A stretch of 64,000 bases of DNA from Nyssa sinensis (taxonomy: Eukaryota > Streptophyta > Magnoliopsida > Cornales > Nyssaceae): assembly GCA_008638375.1 (NCBI GenBank), contig CM018051.1, positions 8,853,387 to 8,917,386 on the forward strand, read 5' to 3'. Shown one piece after another: positions 33,741-44,583 of the stretch (positions within the stretch are counted from its first letter, which is position 1; every line of letters begins with the position of its first letter). The position numbers and the translations under genes were made by a program. The notes beneath the pieces are model-generated. The model searched no databases. It was not told where the DNA came from and worked only from the letters and a program-made list of their open reading frames with translations.

Positions 33741-36101
33741 TTTTGGGGCTGTCTCCTTGAGGGCAATAGCGTGACATTCTCGTGAGGTTGGCTGACATCC
33801 TCGGACCGAGTGCACGCTTTGATTGTGGACGTACTTCAGACACTGATGAAAGGTCGAAGTGACCGCCCCTATCTGGTGTAACCAGGGTCTCCCAATGATG
33901 ACGTTGTATGGAGACTTCATGTTCAACACCATGTACTCTGAGATGGTGGTCTTCTGCCCTTCACCTTCCCCAATAGTGGTAGGAAGGTCAACTCTCCCCA
34001 GGGGGGTGCTAAGGCTGCCATCAAAAGCTGCCATTACGGCAGTGGTGGGCTTGACGCTGTCCTGGTCTATGCCCATCCGCTTAAGCGGTTCGTAGAATAG
34101 GATATTGACTGAGCTTCCAGTGTCGACTAGGACTCTTCTAGTTTCGAAGTTGGCGATTCTGAGGGTGATAACAAGGGCATCACTGTGAGGGCAGTGTACC
34201 CCTGCTAGATCTTGCTCGGTGAACTGGATCTCTGGCCCTGTCTTGAGCCTCTTTTCGACGTTGGAGACCTGCAAGATGTTTGGGGCGGTTCTGGCCTCCC
34301 GAGCATATCTTTTTCTCGCCCTGTTGGACATTCCTGTAACAGGGGAGTCAGCATGGAGGACGTAGATAACATGGTTGTTCTGCCTCTGAGGCTCGTTTCG
34401 TCCTTCCCGCTGCTCTTGCCTCTGTTCGGGCCTCTGATCTGGCCGCTGCTGAGGCTTGTCTTCTTGGGGGTTCTGCCTTCCGTCTTGTTTGACGAACTCC
34501 CGAAGACGTCCCTTCTTTATGAGCTGTTCTATCTCATATCGGAGGGTCCTGCAAGTGTTAGTAGTATGCCCATGATCTTTATGGAAATTGCAATACTTAC
34601 TTTGGTCCCGCAGGCTGGGATCTCCTTTGATCGGCTCTGGCCACCTCAGGTTCTCCCGATCTCGGATCTGCCGGAGTACCTGGTTTGGAGTGGTGTTCAA
34701 AGGCGTGAAGTTGGTGAACTCCCTTGGTGCGGAGTTGTACACAGCTCTGGGAGCTGTTTTCTTATCTGGGCTCATGACCTTCTTTTTGTTGGAGTCTCTT
34801 CTGTGATCCTCCTTCTTATGGTCCTCCCGCTTCGGATTATCCCTTTGGGTCTGATCCTTGCCCTTCTGGGCTGAGCGGTTGGCTTCTTCAAGGTTGATGT
34901 ATTTTTTGGCCCGATCCATCAATGCTGCCATATCAGCCGGGGGGCTTTTTGTCAAGGAGTCTCTGAAGCCACCTTGGGCAAGCCCGGCAGTAAGGGCCGC
35001 AACAAGGAATTTCGGGCTGCAATCCGTGATCTCAGTGAGCTCGGTGTTGAAGCGGGCAATGTAGGCCCGGAGGGATTCCTCCCTAGTCTGCCTAACGTTC
35101 AGCAGGAATTCTGGTCCCCTTCTGAGCCTCCTGCTGGTCATAAACCTATCCAAGAACTGTCTACCGAGCTCGTAAAAGCTGGCAATGGAGTTCGGAGGGA
35201 GGTTGTGGAACCACTTCAGAGCCGTTCCCTTTAAGCTGGTGATGAACGTTCGGCACATGAAAGCATCTGAGGCTCCGTGAAGGGCCATCGTATGCTGGTA
35301 ATGAGATAGGTGATCTCCTGGATCTCCAGATCCGTCGTAGAGAGTGAATTTGGGCACCACGAACTTTCTAGGCCTCTCTTCAGACATGATGGCGTGGGTA
35401 AACGGAGTGGCTAGTCTTCCGAGCAGCCTGGCCAGTTCGTCCTGCTCTGGAGGGTTCTGAGGTCCTCTTAAACCGATTGTCCGGTCCATAGACTCGGCAA
35501 TCTCCTCTTCCCTTCGCGGGTCTCTGAGTCTGACATCTTGTGAACCCTGCCTGACAGCCTCGGCTTCAGGGTAATAGGGTGGAGTGCGCCCTTCGGATGG
35601 AGGAGGAACCCGAACCGGTGGGGCTGGCGCTGCATGATAAGGTTCCTGTGGTGCCGGGGGTGCTCCCGAAACCCTAGGAGTTGGGGCTCGGGTAGTACTC
35701 CGGTAATGTACGTCGGGGACAAAAGCGGATGTTCCCCAGCCAGGGACTGTTGATGGCTGTGGATCTCGGCCAGCGTGAGCAACGCCTGAGGGGTGCCCAG
35801 GCTGGTTAGCGGGGGCCTGCCCGCGAAGTTCTTCATTCCCCGTGGCAACCGGGGGTTGTGTTCCTGCAACGAAGTTGACCGGCGGGCTAGGAGAAGCCGC
35901 CGCTTGGTTCTGCGTGAGCGTTGCCAGCGTCCTGGTAATGGCTAGCAGCTGCTCCTGCACCAGTTCATTGTGTCGTTTTATTGCTTCGATCTCTTGTCGC
36001 ATAGGGTTGGCCGCTGGTCCTCTTGTGCGTGGAGCAGACGGCTGACGCTGAGCGTTTTGCGAACTCTGAGTATTCTGTCGGGGTCGGAGATTTGGTGCCA
36101 T
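33738..36101 (-). CDS. gag: gag-protease polyprotein of the Tat element
   Basis: The frame is an uninterrupted 787 codons starting at the ATG 57 nt after the PBS. The N-terminal 200 residues are rich in P, Q and A. The capsid-type gag domain spans about 240-410 (TALKWFHNLPPNSI; FMTSRRLRRGPEFL). A zinc-knuckle-like motif C504-x2-H507-x4-H512-x4-C517 replaces the usual second Cys with His. A retroviral-type aspartic protease follows, with the active site D660-T661-G662 (LVDTGSS) and the flap-side NVIIGRPWLHQ near 733-743. The ORF ends at an amber codon, and pol continues in the same frame. The product would form the virus-like particle and process the polyprotein. I see no lesion. Confidence 0.93.
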   Translation of the reverse strand: MAPNLRPRQNTQSSQNAQRQPSAPRTRGPAANPMRQEIEAIKRHNELVQEQLLAITRTLATLTQNQAAASPSPPVNFVAGTQPPVATGNEELRGQAPANQPGHPSGVAHAGRDPQPSTVPGWGTSAFVPDVHYRSTTRAPTPRVSGAPPAPQEPYHAAPAPPVRVPPPSEGRTPPYYPEAEAVRQGSQDVRLRDPRREEEIAESMDRTIGLRGPQNPPEQDELARLLGRLATPFTHAIMSEERPRKFVVPKFTLYDGSGDPGDHLSHYQHTMALHGASDAFMCRTFITSLKGTALKWFHNLPPNSIASFYELGRQFLDRFMTSRRLRRGPEFLLNVRQTREESLRAYIARFNTELTEITDCSPKFLVAALTAGLAQGGFRDSLTKSPPADMAALMDRAKKYINLEEANRSAQKGKDQTQRDNPKREDHKKEDHRRDSNKKKVMSPDKKTAPRAVYNSAPREFTNFTPLNTTPNQVLRQIRDRENLRWPEPIKGDPSLRDQSKYCNFHKDHGHTTNTCRTLRYEIEQLIKKGRLREFVKQDGRQNPQEDKPQQRPDQRPEQRQEQREGRNEPQRQNNHVIYVLHADSPVTGMSNRARKRYAREARTAPNILQVSNVEKRLKTGPEIQFTEQDLAGVHCPHSDALVITLRIANFETRRVLVDTGSSVNILFYEPLKRMGIDQDSVKPTTAVMAAFDGSLSTPLGRVDLPTTIGEGEGQKTTISEYMVLNMKSPYNVIIGRPWLHQIGAVTSTFHQCLKYVHNQSVHSVRGCQPTSRECHAIALKETAPK

Positions 36102-36157
36102 GGTTTTCCGGTAGGGAAAAAGATGAGTTTATGAATAAAGCACGTAGAGATTAGTCG

Positions 36158-36175
36158 TTCCCACAGACGGCGCCA
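36158..36175 (-). promoter_or_regulatory. primer-binding site
   Basis: The minus strand reads TGGCGCCGTCTGTGGGAA, three bases inside the 5' LTR. It is the expected complement of a tRNA 3' end (starting TGG). TGGCGCC starts are common in plant Tat/Athila elements; I do not assign the tRNA. Confidence 0.85.
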
Positions 36176-36178
36176 AAC

Positions 36179-36805
36179 TGATGCTGCACTTTTTGACTCG
36201 CAACACGTAAGGGCTCCGTGACCTGTAGAACACTCAGAAAGATGATCAGAGGACCACCGGATTGGCTCCGGCGGTAGCCGCTCCGATGCTTAAGTGAGTA
36301 AGGGAATTGAAAGACTGTATTGAAAGTCAAAGAATGAGCATGAATTTGATAGCGTACCTCTAGGGTTCAATATATAGGCCGAAGCTTTCCTAAGTTGATT
36401 AGGATTCGACGCCATGAATATAGGGATATGATCATCGGAGATTGCAGTTACCTTGTGGACATTGAGTCGTAGATGGAGATAATCATAAATGGTAGTTTCC
36501 GTATTGGAGACTGCTTCCTTATCCTCTGCCCGGAATCCGCTAAGGCGGAGATAATCATAAATGGTAGTTTCCGTATTGGAGACTGTTTCCCTATTCTCTG
36601 CTCGGAATCCGCTAAGGCGGTGACGAGATCTGAAGCTCTGGTCTGGACCCTGTGATCAGTTCTGGATATATTTGTTTGGTCACTTCCGACCTTATGTGAT
36701 GATCTGGATGTCATAGGCTGAGCGAGAATCATGCTCGCTGAACATAAATCGGACTGTGGTCATACGTGTCAAGTGTTGATTGGCCTGTCTTTTTATGGTA
36801 TATCA
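36179..36805 (-). repeat. 5' LTR of the Tat element
   Basis: This LTR drives transcription leftward. It is followed in element orientation by a GTT spacer and the PBS. It contains a TATA box and the same 72-bp duplication as the 3' LTR (36475-36546 and 36547-36618). Confidence 0.95.
36369..36378 (-). promoter_or_regulatory. TATA box in the 5' LTR
   Basis: The minus strand reads CCTATATATTG here. It is the best TATA candidate in the LTR and would place the element's RNA start near 36340. U3 would then include the 72-bp duplication and R/U5 the remaining ~160 bp. Confidence 0.5.
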
Positions 36806-37026
36806 TATATATATATAGATATGTACACACATTAAAACCCAAAATAAAACTTAATTAGGTTCATATATCAATAATACATTTATTCATTGGTGTCCACCAG
36901 TACCTGTTTATATGTTACAAATCTCTTATGAAATACATAAATATATATAAAGTAAAACCTTATTTATTGCATGTCTATCAGCACTAGTGCATTGCAAATC
37001 TCTTATGAAATACATCAATAATTATT
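36806..37026. other. 3' flank of ankyrin-PGG gene B
   Basis: The gypsy insertion lies 221 bp beyond the stop codon of gene B. The flank carries ATTCATTGGTGTCCACCAGT and CAAATCTCTTATGAAATACA, which recur at 21.8-22.2 kb and 24.96 kb. The 3' UTR and poly(A) site of gene B must fit here or run into the element. Confidence 0.5.
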
Positions 37027-40000
37027 CTACCAAAAAAACTTCCTAATGGCATTGGCTATGAGGCGGCGGTAGGGATAATTTAAATAAACAGAACTCTTTA
37101 GAAACCGAATTACTGTAAAAACAGTAATTGCCCCACATAAAAATCCATAGATTGGAATGGAAAAGTATGTTTTGAGGAGATCATTGAGAAGAAAGAAATG
37201 GCTTGAACAGTAGGATAGGAAGATGAAAGCTAAAGAGAGTAGAAGCCAAACCACGCCCCATAAAATTCTTGACCTCAACCTTTTCCCAAAATCTTTCCTA
37301 GTGTGTCGAGTGGTCAGGAACAGGATTGACAAAAATGTTATGAGAGATATCATGGAGGTTAAAAGAGCAAGAAGTGAAGTGATAGCAAAGAGAATGAAGC
37401 TTGGATGATGTTCCGGCCCACCTGGTTTTGTCGTAGCAGTGGCAAAGGCAACTGTTGCAACAAGTGTGGCCACAACGGAGCATGAATTCGCGATCTTATT
37501 TACCTCTTCGCTCGCTTCCTTGATCAACTCTTTATGCGCATCAGTGAAAACTTCCTTAGCTGTTTTGCCTTCCTTGTTCAAACATTTGATCTTGTCTGGG
37601 GGCATAGAGGACGCAATGTGCTGCATTAAACAAAATTACGAAACTGCGTTAGCGGATATGGTTCCTTGATCTTATGCATGGCCTTGTCTGGCTCGAGCAC
37701 TGATTTTATTGGCAAGCCTGCAACTACTGGTGTGATGAAGTTTGGAGCTGTTGGAAATGGAGTAACAGATGATTCCAGAGTAATTCCTTCACCCGCACAC
37801 CAGCAACTTGGCTATATATGTGTGAGTGTTCAAGGAGCAAATTATTACTAACATAGCTTGCTACAACTTTTCTGGGTGAAGATAAGTTTCCTTCTCCTCT
37901 GTTTTGTGTTTTGTTTCATCTATCATGATATGCCTTTGATGGTTTTAAATTGATAAGATTATAAGTTCTTTTCTTTGTTGATGTAATCGTACTTGTACTT
38001 TCCATACATGTTTTGATTATATCAATAAATTTTCTTTGCTGATCAAAAAAAGGATGGAAAACTGCAAATCCAATGCATGCTTGAAAATGAAAAATAAAAA
38101 TAACTTTATAGGGTCCTAATTATATATGTATCGGATTTGTTATAGATGGAAAACGCAAATCCAATGTATCGGATTTGTCACTATACTAATTATTTATGTA
38201 TGTATATTTTTTCCTTATTTTCCATGGACCTAATCAAAGACCTTTGTACTTTATAAAAAAAGCCATAATCACATTTCAATTCACAAGCATACACTTTCAT
38301 ATATTTAAAGCCCAAGACCAACTCCAATACTTGTCTCAAACAACTTGTTATAGCTAAAGTACAGCAAATGAGATCAAACACTCTTTTCCAATGGCTTGCT
38401 ATATAAGGTGCTATAAATTGTTAGCTTTGTCAAATGTTTTGCTATAGACGTGACAATAAGGATAGCTTTTTTATCCAAATGTTATCTTATTGATGTTTCT
38501 TGCTTTGTATTTCTTGTACATCATTTGATATCAATAATACTTTTTTTTTTTCGGCTGATAAAAAAAAAATAAAATCCAATGACCCATATTTTTTAAGAAC
38601 TTTTTTATATTCTAATGGTTAGAAACCTTTGTACATAAAAAAGAATGATTGTAGTGTTAAAAAATAGCATCTGAATAATAGAAGTACAAAAGTCAAAATA
38701 TAACATTTTGGTATTATAACAATGCTAAAATTTAACTTATGTATGACTCAAATGACTCTTTGCATTGGAGTCGCTCTAAGCTAGTTCAATATTTGCAACA
38801 ACTAATATGTGCAAATACTAAATAGAACGGAAGGGGGCTATAGGCTTCATATAACTGATTCCAAATAATTGATATAAGATTTTATTGAGTCGAGTTGAGT
38901 TTATGGTACAAATTTATAATAATTGATTATTACCTTATCACTTTTTAATCTGACCCCTCCTTCCTCTTCCCCCAACCGAAGATAAAATTCCGAACTTTTT
39001 TTTTTCCTTGTAATGGTGAGGAACCCTTATGGTGGCTTGCGCCTCAAACAAGTAACTTTCACCAACCCCCTATCACATTTGTCATTTCACACAAGTGTAC
39101 CCATGAGAAGAACTCGTAGAATATTGAATCAAGTCGACCTTATAATACTATCAAGTACTTATTTCTCAGCAGATAATAATTAAGGAAACAAAAAAATTAT
39201 ATAGGTAGGTAGCTTAATTTGCATACCTTATACCACTGGATCTCCCGTTCCATTATCAAGGTGGGATTGATCTCACCATCATATTGGGTAAGCTTTGCAG
39301 CATGATGCAATGCAGTATTGCCTTCATCATCAATCTTATGAAATAAGTCAGATTTGGTAACCTTTTTCAGCAACAGGTCGTATATCAAAATTTGCATATT
39401 CTCGGCTGCCAACAGCACTACATTCTTCCCTTTTGAGTCCATGTCGTCGATGGCCATCGGAATATCCTCAATTATTTTCTCCACCACTTCCTCGATTCCT
39501 TTCTCCGCCGCTAATAATATGGGACTCTTCTCTCTTCTCACTATCCGGGTATCTTTGGAGCTTTTACATGTGAGTGTAAGAACTGTGAAAGAAAACCAAG
39601 TGTTTCTGAATGTAGAAATAGCAATTATTTTATGCATTTTTTAATCTCTTTACACTTATAAATTTTTTTTTTATTTGCCAATTTTATATAAAAGTACATT
39701 TTCTCACAAAAAATATTTTGCCTAAGTTGATTTTTTTAGATATCTTTAGATTAAAAAATAAGGCACGACTTGATAAAACTTTTAAAAAAAATTAAAAGTA
39801 TGTTTGATAATTATTACTAAAAACTAATTTTTATTTCAATATTACTTTTTTAATGTATTTATTAAATTTATTTTTTAAAAACAATATTTAAACCGTAAGA
39901 GTGGCATGGTGGTAGCGGCAGCGGCGACTGCGGCAGCGTGAATAGTGGTTGAAGAAAACTAGTAAAAATGTTGGTTCTAAAACCAAAAAAACTTAAAAAA

Positions 40001-43000
40001 AAATAAAAAAAGAGAAAAATCCATACCAGGCACAGTTTCATTATCTCGATCTTCTCTAGTTTCATAGTTTTCATCTGTCGCACTTATTTCAGAAAGTTCT
40101 TCTAAAACCTTAACCTTATATGTATGCTTCTCTTTCTCCTCTTTAATCTCTATAATCTCACCTGTAGATCATAAGATGACACATTAATAGATATCATCTA
40201 TTTAAATAAGTTTAAGAAAATAAGTACGATTGTTTGCAAATTTAGTGAGAAAAAGAAAAACGAAAAAGAAAACTAATTTCCGTTCTGTTTTTTATTTCTC
40301 TTACTCAAATAAAATCAGATTTTTTTTTTTTTCATTTTTCTCGCTAAATTTGGAAACCAAATGAAATATTAATTTCTAATTTTATTTAAATAGGAAAGAA
40401 AATATGAGAAAATATCAGCACCCCTACTTTCTTCCAATTTCAAGGGTTGTCCTCCAGTTGCATAGTATTTATGCGATGCACTTATTTTGACAAGCTCCTC
40501 TAAAACCTTAGTTGCATTTCTGTGCTTCTGTTTCTCCTTTTCAATCTTTTTAATCTTTTTTAAAGAACCTGTAGATCATAAGAGGACTCATCAATGAATT
40601 TGGTAAAAGAAAAAAAAAAAAAAGGGAAAGGAAAATTCATTTCTGTCATATTTTTTCTCTTGGCGAAACAAAATTAAATAATAAAAATTTAGAAACCAAA
40701 CATAGCCTTACTTTTTAAAATTTATTAAAGTAAGAAAGAAAATACGAAGAAAATCCTTACTTTTTCTTTTCCTTTATTTGAAAAAAAAAATCTCTTATTT
40801 GTGAGAATTGAGTAAATCATGAGTGAAAATTGAAGATGGATAAAATATATTTACTACTAAAATGGTGCATGTTATCTTTACAAAACTATGTGAACACTTA
40901 CCAAATGTAAGGATAAACTTCGCCATAAAAGTGATGATGCTAAAATGATCCTTAATCCATGAGATAATTTGTGATTCTTCTTCCTTGGATTTGCTCCCAT
41001 CTTGTAATTTGTAAAGAAGTCATAATGTTAATTACCGGTGAGGATGAATCTACTCATTTTAAAGAGGGTAAATGAAGGGTTTTTTTTTTTTGGCGGCTTA
41101 CAGAGGAAATAAATTTATTTGAATAAATCTTCTCAGAGGATGTCTTTTATTCTTTTGATAATTGTTAGTTTCATGGATTCAGTCTGGGTTTCAGTGGAAA
41201 GTATTATTAGTTAGTCAGTTGAATTTTATCTTATTGCAATCTATAGAGTATTGGGTTCAGTTTTTGTTGCTTTAGTTTGTTCCTTTTGCTTTTTTTTTGT
41301 TTTGGCTTTGTGCTGACAAGTGATTGGCTTTAAGCTTGGTGTCAAACTAGTTAATATGGAGCTTATTAGTAATGATGCTTTTAGCATTTAGTCTTTATTC
41401 ATGTTATTGAGTTGTATTCCTTATACTCTCTATTCATCAATAAAATCTTTTCATTTGCTGATAAAAAAAAAAACAGGCAAGATCCTAACTAAGTTGGTAC
41501 TAAGCTAAAAGCTAATCATTTGCCAACACACAACCAAAACAAACAAACTATGAAGGGCTTAATCATCTATATATATGAATATAGAAATTAATTATATTAA
41601 GGGTTAATTATACTTTAGTATCTGATTTTAAATAAGGTCATTGATTCTCAATTGTAATAATTTAGTCCCTTAATTTTTAATTCTATTTCAATTGAGATCA
41701 ATTCCAAACAATCGTCCCAAATTCTTAATGGTAGTCACACATTAAAATTATAAGATTTCATTTAAAACTCATATAAAATTATAGGACCTTATTTGAAACC
41801 TGTATACAATTATATGGTACTAGTTTGAAAGTCATATGAAATTATAAGGTACTAAAATATAATCAATTTGGTACGACCGTTAACAGTCGTTTGCAATTGA
41901 CCTCAATTGAAATGAAATTAAAAATTGAGAGACTGAATTGTTACAATTGCTAATCGAAAATCTTATTTGAAATTAAGAAAAAAATTCGGAGAACTAAGAC
42001 CTATTTGAAACATGTATACAATTATATGGTACTAGTTTGAAAGGTTGTTTATTACACATTATAAAATATTATAAGAAAACGAAAAAGTGACTATTCTACT
42101 ACTTTTTTCAAACAATAAGCGCTCAAACTTTCAAGCTAAGTTAGGGATGATACTCACCTCTGCAAGGGTTCTCCTCATCTGTTACCTTTTTTTCTTGTCT
42201 CTCACCTTGTGAGTTGCCATTTGTAGCAGGAACTAAAAGCATAAAGTAAATCAACACTAGTTAAAAAACAATTTCAAATGTGGTGAAACGCTGTCGTTTG
42301 TGTGTTAACCAATGATGATTTACATCGTTGTAAATGGATTCCCAACGGATTTTTGTAGAACTCATAAAAGAACTTATCTTTGGTCAATGCATACTTAAAA
42401 AGAATTTCTACATAAAAAATCTGTCAATCTTCCAAAGTTAATTTCTACTGTTCTTGATTGCCTAGAAAAGTGCAAGGGAAAAAAAAAAACACTAATGAAG
42501 AAGGAGAAGAAAAAAACTAGAAAAATATATGGGTAAATTACACTAGTTTTTTTTGAGATTTTTGATAATTATACTGATTTTTTTTAAAAGTTTTAAATTA
42601 CACTGACCTTCCATACTTCACTAGATAAATTAAAAATATTCCTTTCCAAATAATTTTTTTTCTTTCAAAATGACAAAATTGTTCATTTTATTTCTTTTTG
42701 TTCATTTTTCCAATTTTGACCAGTTTTGTTTTTAACTTTTTTTAAAGATTTTTTCATTTTAAATAAAAAGTAAAGTTATGATAAATAACTTAGTTTTATT
42801 TTATATAAAAATAAATTTAATATTTTAATAAATATTTATTTGAAATGAAAAAAATAGTCAAAATAAAAAAAATTAAAAAAAATGAAAATGTAGTTTTGTC
42901 ATTTTAAAATAAAAAATTGATTAAAAAAATTATTTGTAATTTATAAGATAAAGTATAAGAAGTTAGTAGTAATTTTAAAAATATCAGGATGATCAACATA

Positions 43001-43282
43001 ATTTGCCCCAAAAAAAAAAAAGTATAAAAAAACAAGAGGAAAAAAATCAACTGAGAAAATAAAGCTTATCAAATTAGTCGACACTCAAGAGAGGAATTCT
43101 TACAGTAGTAGACGATGTTCCACGCATGACGGTAACCGCTTTTGAAGGCAGTGGGCTTAGTGGCTAAAACATGAAGAGGGGTAAAGCCATGCTCATCCCT
43201 ACATGACGCAAGTTCTTTGTGGAGTCGAATTATCATAAGTGCCAATTCTGTCAAGGAAACCAATCAAAAGTTAACCCACACA

Positions 43283-43319
<37 letters not shown>

Positions 43320-43992
43320 TGAATAATGATATTTTTATCATAATATTTTACTAATTTTTTTTATTTGTTAACATGATTATTCGAATGTTTATCAATATAG
43401 CCTCTTGATACTTGAGAGTACTAGTTAAATTAGTTTCTTAGTACTAGTTAAATTAATCTTTTGTACTCAACTGACACAATTAGCACTAACAGACTTTATT
43501 TACTAGACTAACACTCCATTTGGACCGAATGATTTAGAAGAAAGGAATGAAAAATTATTTTGTACTTTAGTTTAAAATTATAAAAGAATAAGAAAGGAGA
43601 TGGAGGGGTTTTCTAATCTTTATTCTATCAAATTTACTCTCCTCCAAATAATAGACTAGGACAGAAGAAAATGAGAAAGGCTTTTAACAAAGCTTTTATA
43701 ATACTGATTCTAATCTTAAAATTATAAAAAAGGAATACATCTATCTTATGACATAATAGTAAAAAAATATATAATTATTTTCTTTCCTTTTCTTTTAAAG
43801 CAATATGAATGATTTAGTCTCTTTTTCTTTTTTATTTCTTATTGGAACATGAAATTATACTCTTATTTCTTTTCTTTCATAACTAATGAAATTCTCATCT
43901 TATCTTCTCTCTTACTTAGCACCCGAACAGCCACTCACACACACATGGAAAAATTTAGTGAAATATTATAGTAAAGATAATGTTATTATATA

Positions 43993-44024
<32 letters not shown>

Positions 44025-44576
44025 CCATTTCATGGGGGAGTAGTTGCGAGAGCTGAAACACTCACCAAAATGATCGCCGGCGATGGCATCGTGAAGAATG
44101 GTGTTCCCATTCTTCCTTCTAGAAAAACATAAGCAGTCGTGTTCTTGATTACTACTCCAGCTAGATATTCCATGGAGGCAATGTAATACCTCTTTTCTAC
44201 CATATAAAACGGCAAAATGTAAAGGAGTTTCATTATCTTTGTTGCGAGAATTCACCAGTTCTGGATTTTTATCATTGAATAACTTGCACATCATCTCACT
44301 TCCCGCCGCCGCCGCCATATGGAGAAGGTTATTCCCTTTTATGTTGGATTCTTGAAGGTTCTCCTCTGTAATGATATCCATCAGCTTCTCAACGATGTCT
44401 TCTTTGCCTTGGGAGACTATTTTATGCAGTACTGTGTCGCCGGATGCAGTGATAATTTCTCCAAGAACCCATTCATGTTTTCTGCAAATCTCTACGACTT
44501 TGTCGTCATTTGCCTTGTTGCTTGTCCTTGATGCTTTGGCACAATTCTTTTGTAACTTCCATCGGTGATTTTTCAT
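37027..44576 (-). CDS. ankyrin-repeat PGG-domain membrane protein, ACD6-like (gene B)
   Basis: Eight exons join in phase: 44576-44066, 43247-43104, 42232-42158, 41000-40902, 40568-40428, 40161-40027, 39582-39227 and 37620-37027, giving 684 codons with GT-AG introns. N-terminal ankyrin repeats (GDTVLHKIVSQG, GNNLLHMAAAAG, NETPLHFAVLYG, GNTILHDAIAG, GFTPLHVLAT) are followed by charged linkers and a second ankyrin block (SPILLAAEKG, GKNVVLLAAEN, GNTALHHAA). The PGG domain is in the last exon, with PGG at about residues 553-555 and four hydrophobic segments. It is a clear paralogue of gene A with the same intron phases. Differences: no counterpart of gene A exon 3 was found, and the IKEEKEKH-type linker exon is doubled (40568-40428 and 40161-40027). 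The ATG at 44576 opens the frame, but another ATG seven bases upstream (44583) leads into a 25-codon dead end. The donor at 40427 is my least certain junction. Confidence 0.75.
37640..38052 (+). pseudogene. polygalacturonase 5' fragment fused to a retroposon tail, in intron 7 of gene B
   Basis: Reading from 37666, a hydrophobic start (ILCMALSGSS) is followed by GVMKFGAVGNGVTDDSR. This matches the first conserved block of plant polygalacturonases (glycosyl hydrolase 28). The similarity ends at about 37780. The remainder ends in ATCAATAAATTTTCTTTG, then CTGATC and seven A, like other retroposon tails in this window. The matching intron of gene A (around 5125-5180) lacks the segment, so this is an insertion. 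Only some 40 residues of the enzyme remain, so it is nonfunctional. It lies just 17-20 bp upstream of the last splice acceptor of gene B. Confidence 0.6.
38385..38573 (+). mobile_element. 5'-truncated LINE-type retroposon tail
   Basis: TTTGTATTTCTTGTACATCA, then TATCAATAATAC, TTCGGCTGAT and poly(A) match the element at 61400-61587 almost word for word. The left boundary is approximate. It lies in intron 7 of gene B. Confidence 0.5.
41085..41474 (+). mobile_element. LINE-type retroposon tail in intron 3 of gene B
   Basis: The segment ends ATTCATCAATAAAATC, then TTTGCTGATAAAAAAA, the same 3' terminus as at 38573 and 61587. It is longer and preceded by T-rich sequence. No ORF. The left end is approximate. 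Confidence 0.45.
41590..42005. mobile_element. foldback element with ~90-bp inverted arms
   Basis: The left arm (AATTTAGTCCCTTAATTTTT, TTTCAATTGAGATCAATT) is the inverted complement of the right arm (TTGACCTCAATTGAAATGAA, AAAAATTGAGAGACTGAATT). The loop holds repeated ACAATTATATGGTACTAG/AAATTATAAGGTACTA motifs. No coding capacity, so it is a MITE-like element in intron 3 of gene B. Confidence 0.6.
42531..43010. mobile_element. foldback MITE, fourth copy (intron 2 of gene B)
   Basis: It starts GGGTAAATTACAC and ends ATAATTTGCCCC, with interior TTTCTTTCAAAATGACAAAA and its inverted partner TTTTGTCATTTTAAAAT. It is the same family as 13675-14145. A target duplication is not clear because the right flank is poly(A). 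Confidence 0.6.
43285..44023. other. intron 1 of gene B
   Basis: It holds two TA microsatellites (43290-43316 and about 43988-44023) and otherwise nonrepetitive AT-rich sequence. No other element recognised. Confidence 0.5.
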
Positions 44577-44583
44577 CTTCCAT
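44506..44583 (-). other. upstream out-of-frame ATG of gene B
   Basis: The ATG at 44583 (context GCAATGG) starts a 25-codon frame ending in TGA at 44508-44506. It overlaps the main frame starting at 44576. Its encoded residues (MEVTKELCQSIKDK) resemble the region of gene A around MIKESVWQNIMKEK better than the main frame does. A one-base indel near 44510 probably displaced the original N-terminus. Confidence 0.6.

Larger units (their letters stand above)
25069..36805 (-). mobile_element. full-length Ty3/gypsy retrotransposon, Tat type
   Basis: The element is 11,737 bp in minus orientation with 627-bp LTRs at both ends starting TG and ending CA, a PBS, a PPT, gag-protease, and pol in the order protease, RT, RNase H, second RNase H, integrase. 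Gypsy order, the second (archaeal-type) RNase H, the TGGCGCC PBS, the absence of a chromodomain and a large extra-ORF region before the 3' LTR all point to the Tat lineage. The LTRs differ at only two positions (25258/36368 and 25626/36736). Flanking TATAT on both sides fits a 5-bp duplication but lies in a TA repeat. The 21880-21960 segment is a paralogous empty site. A frameshift in RT and a small integrase gap suggest this copy needs proteins supplied in trans. Confidence 0.92.

Noticed and set aside
37666..37851. Functional polygalacturonase gene
   Set aside because: Only the first conserved block is present. The catalytic NTD, DD and GHG regions are absent, and the segment ends in a retroposon tail.
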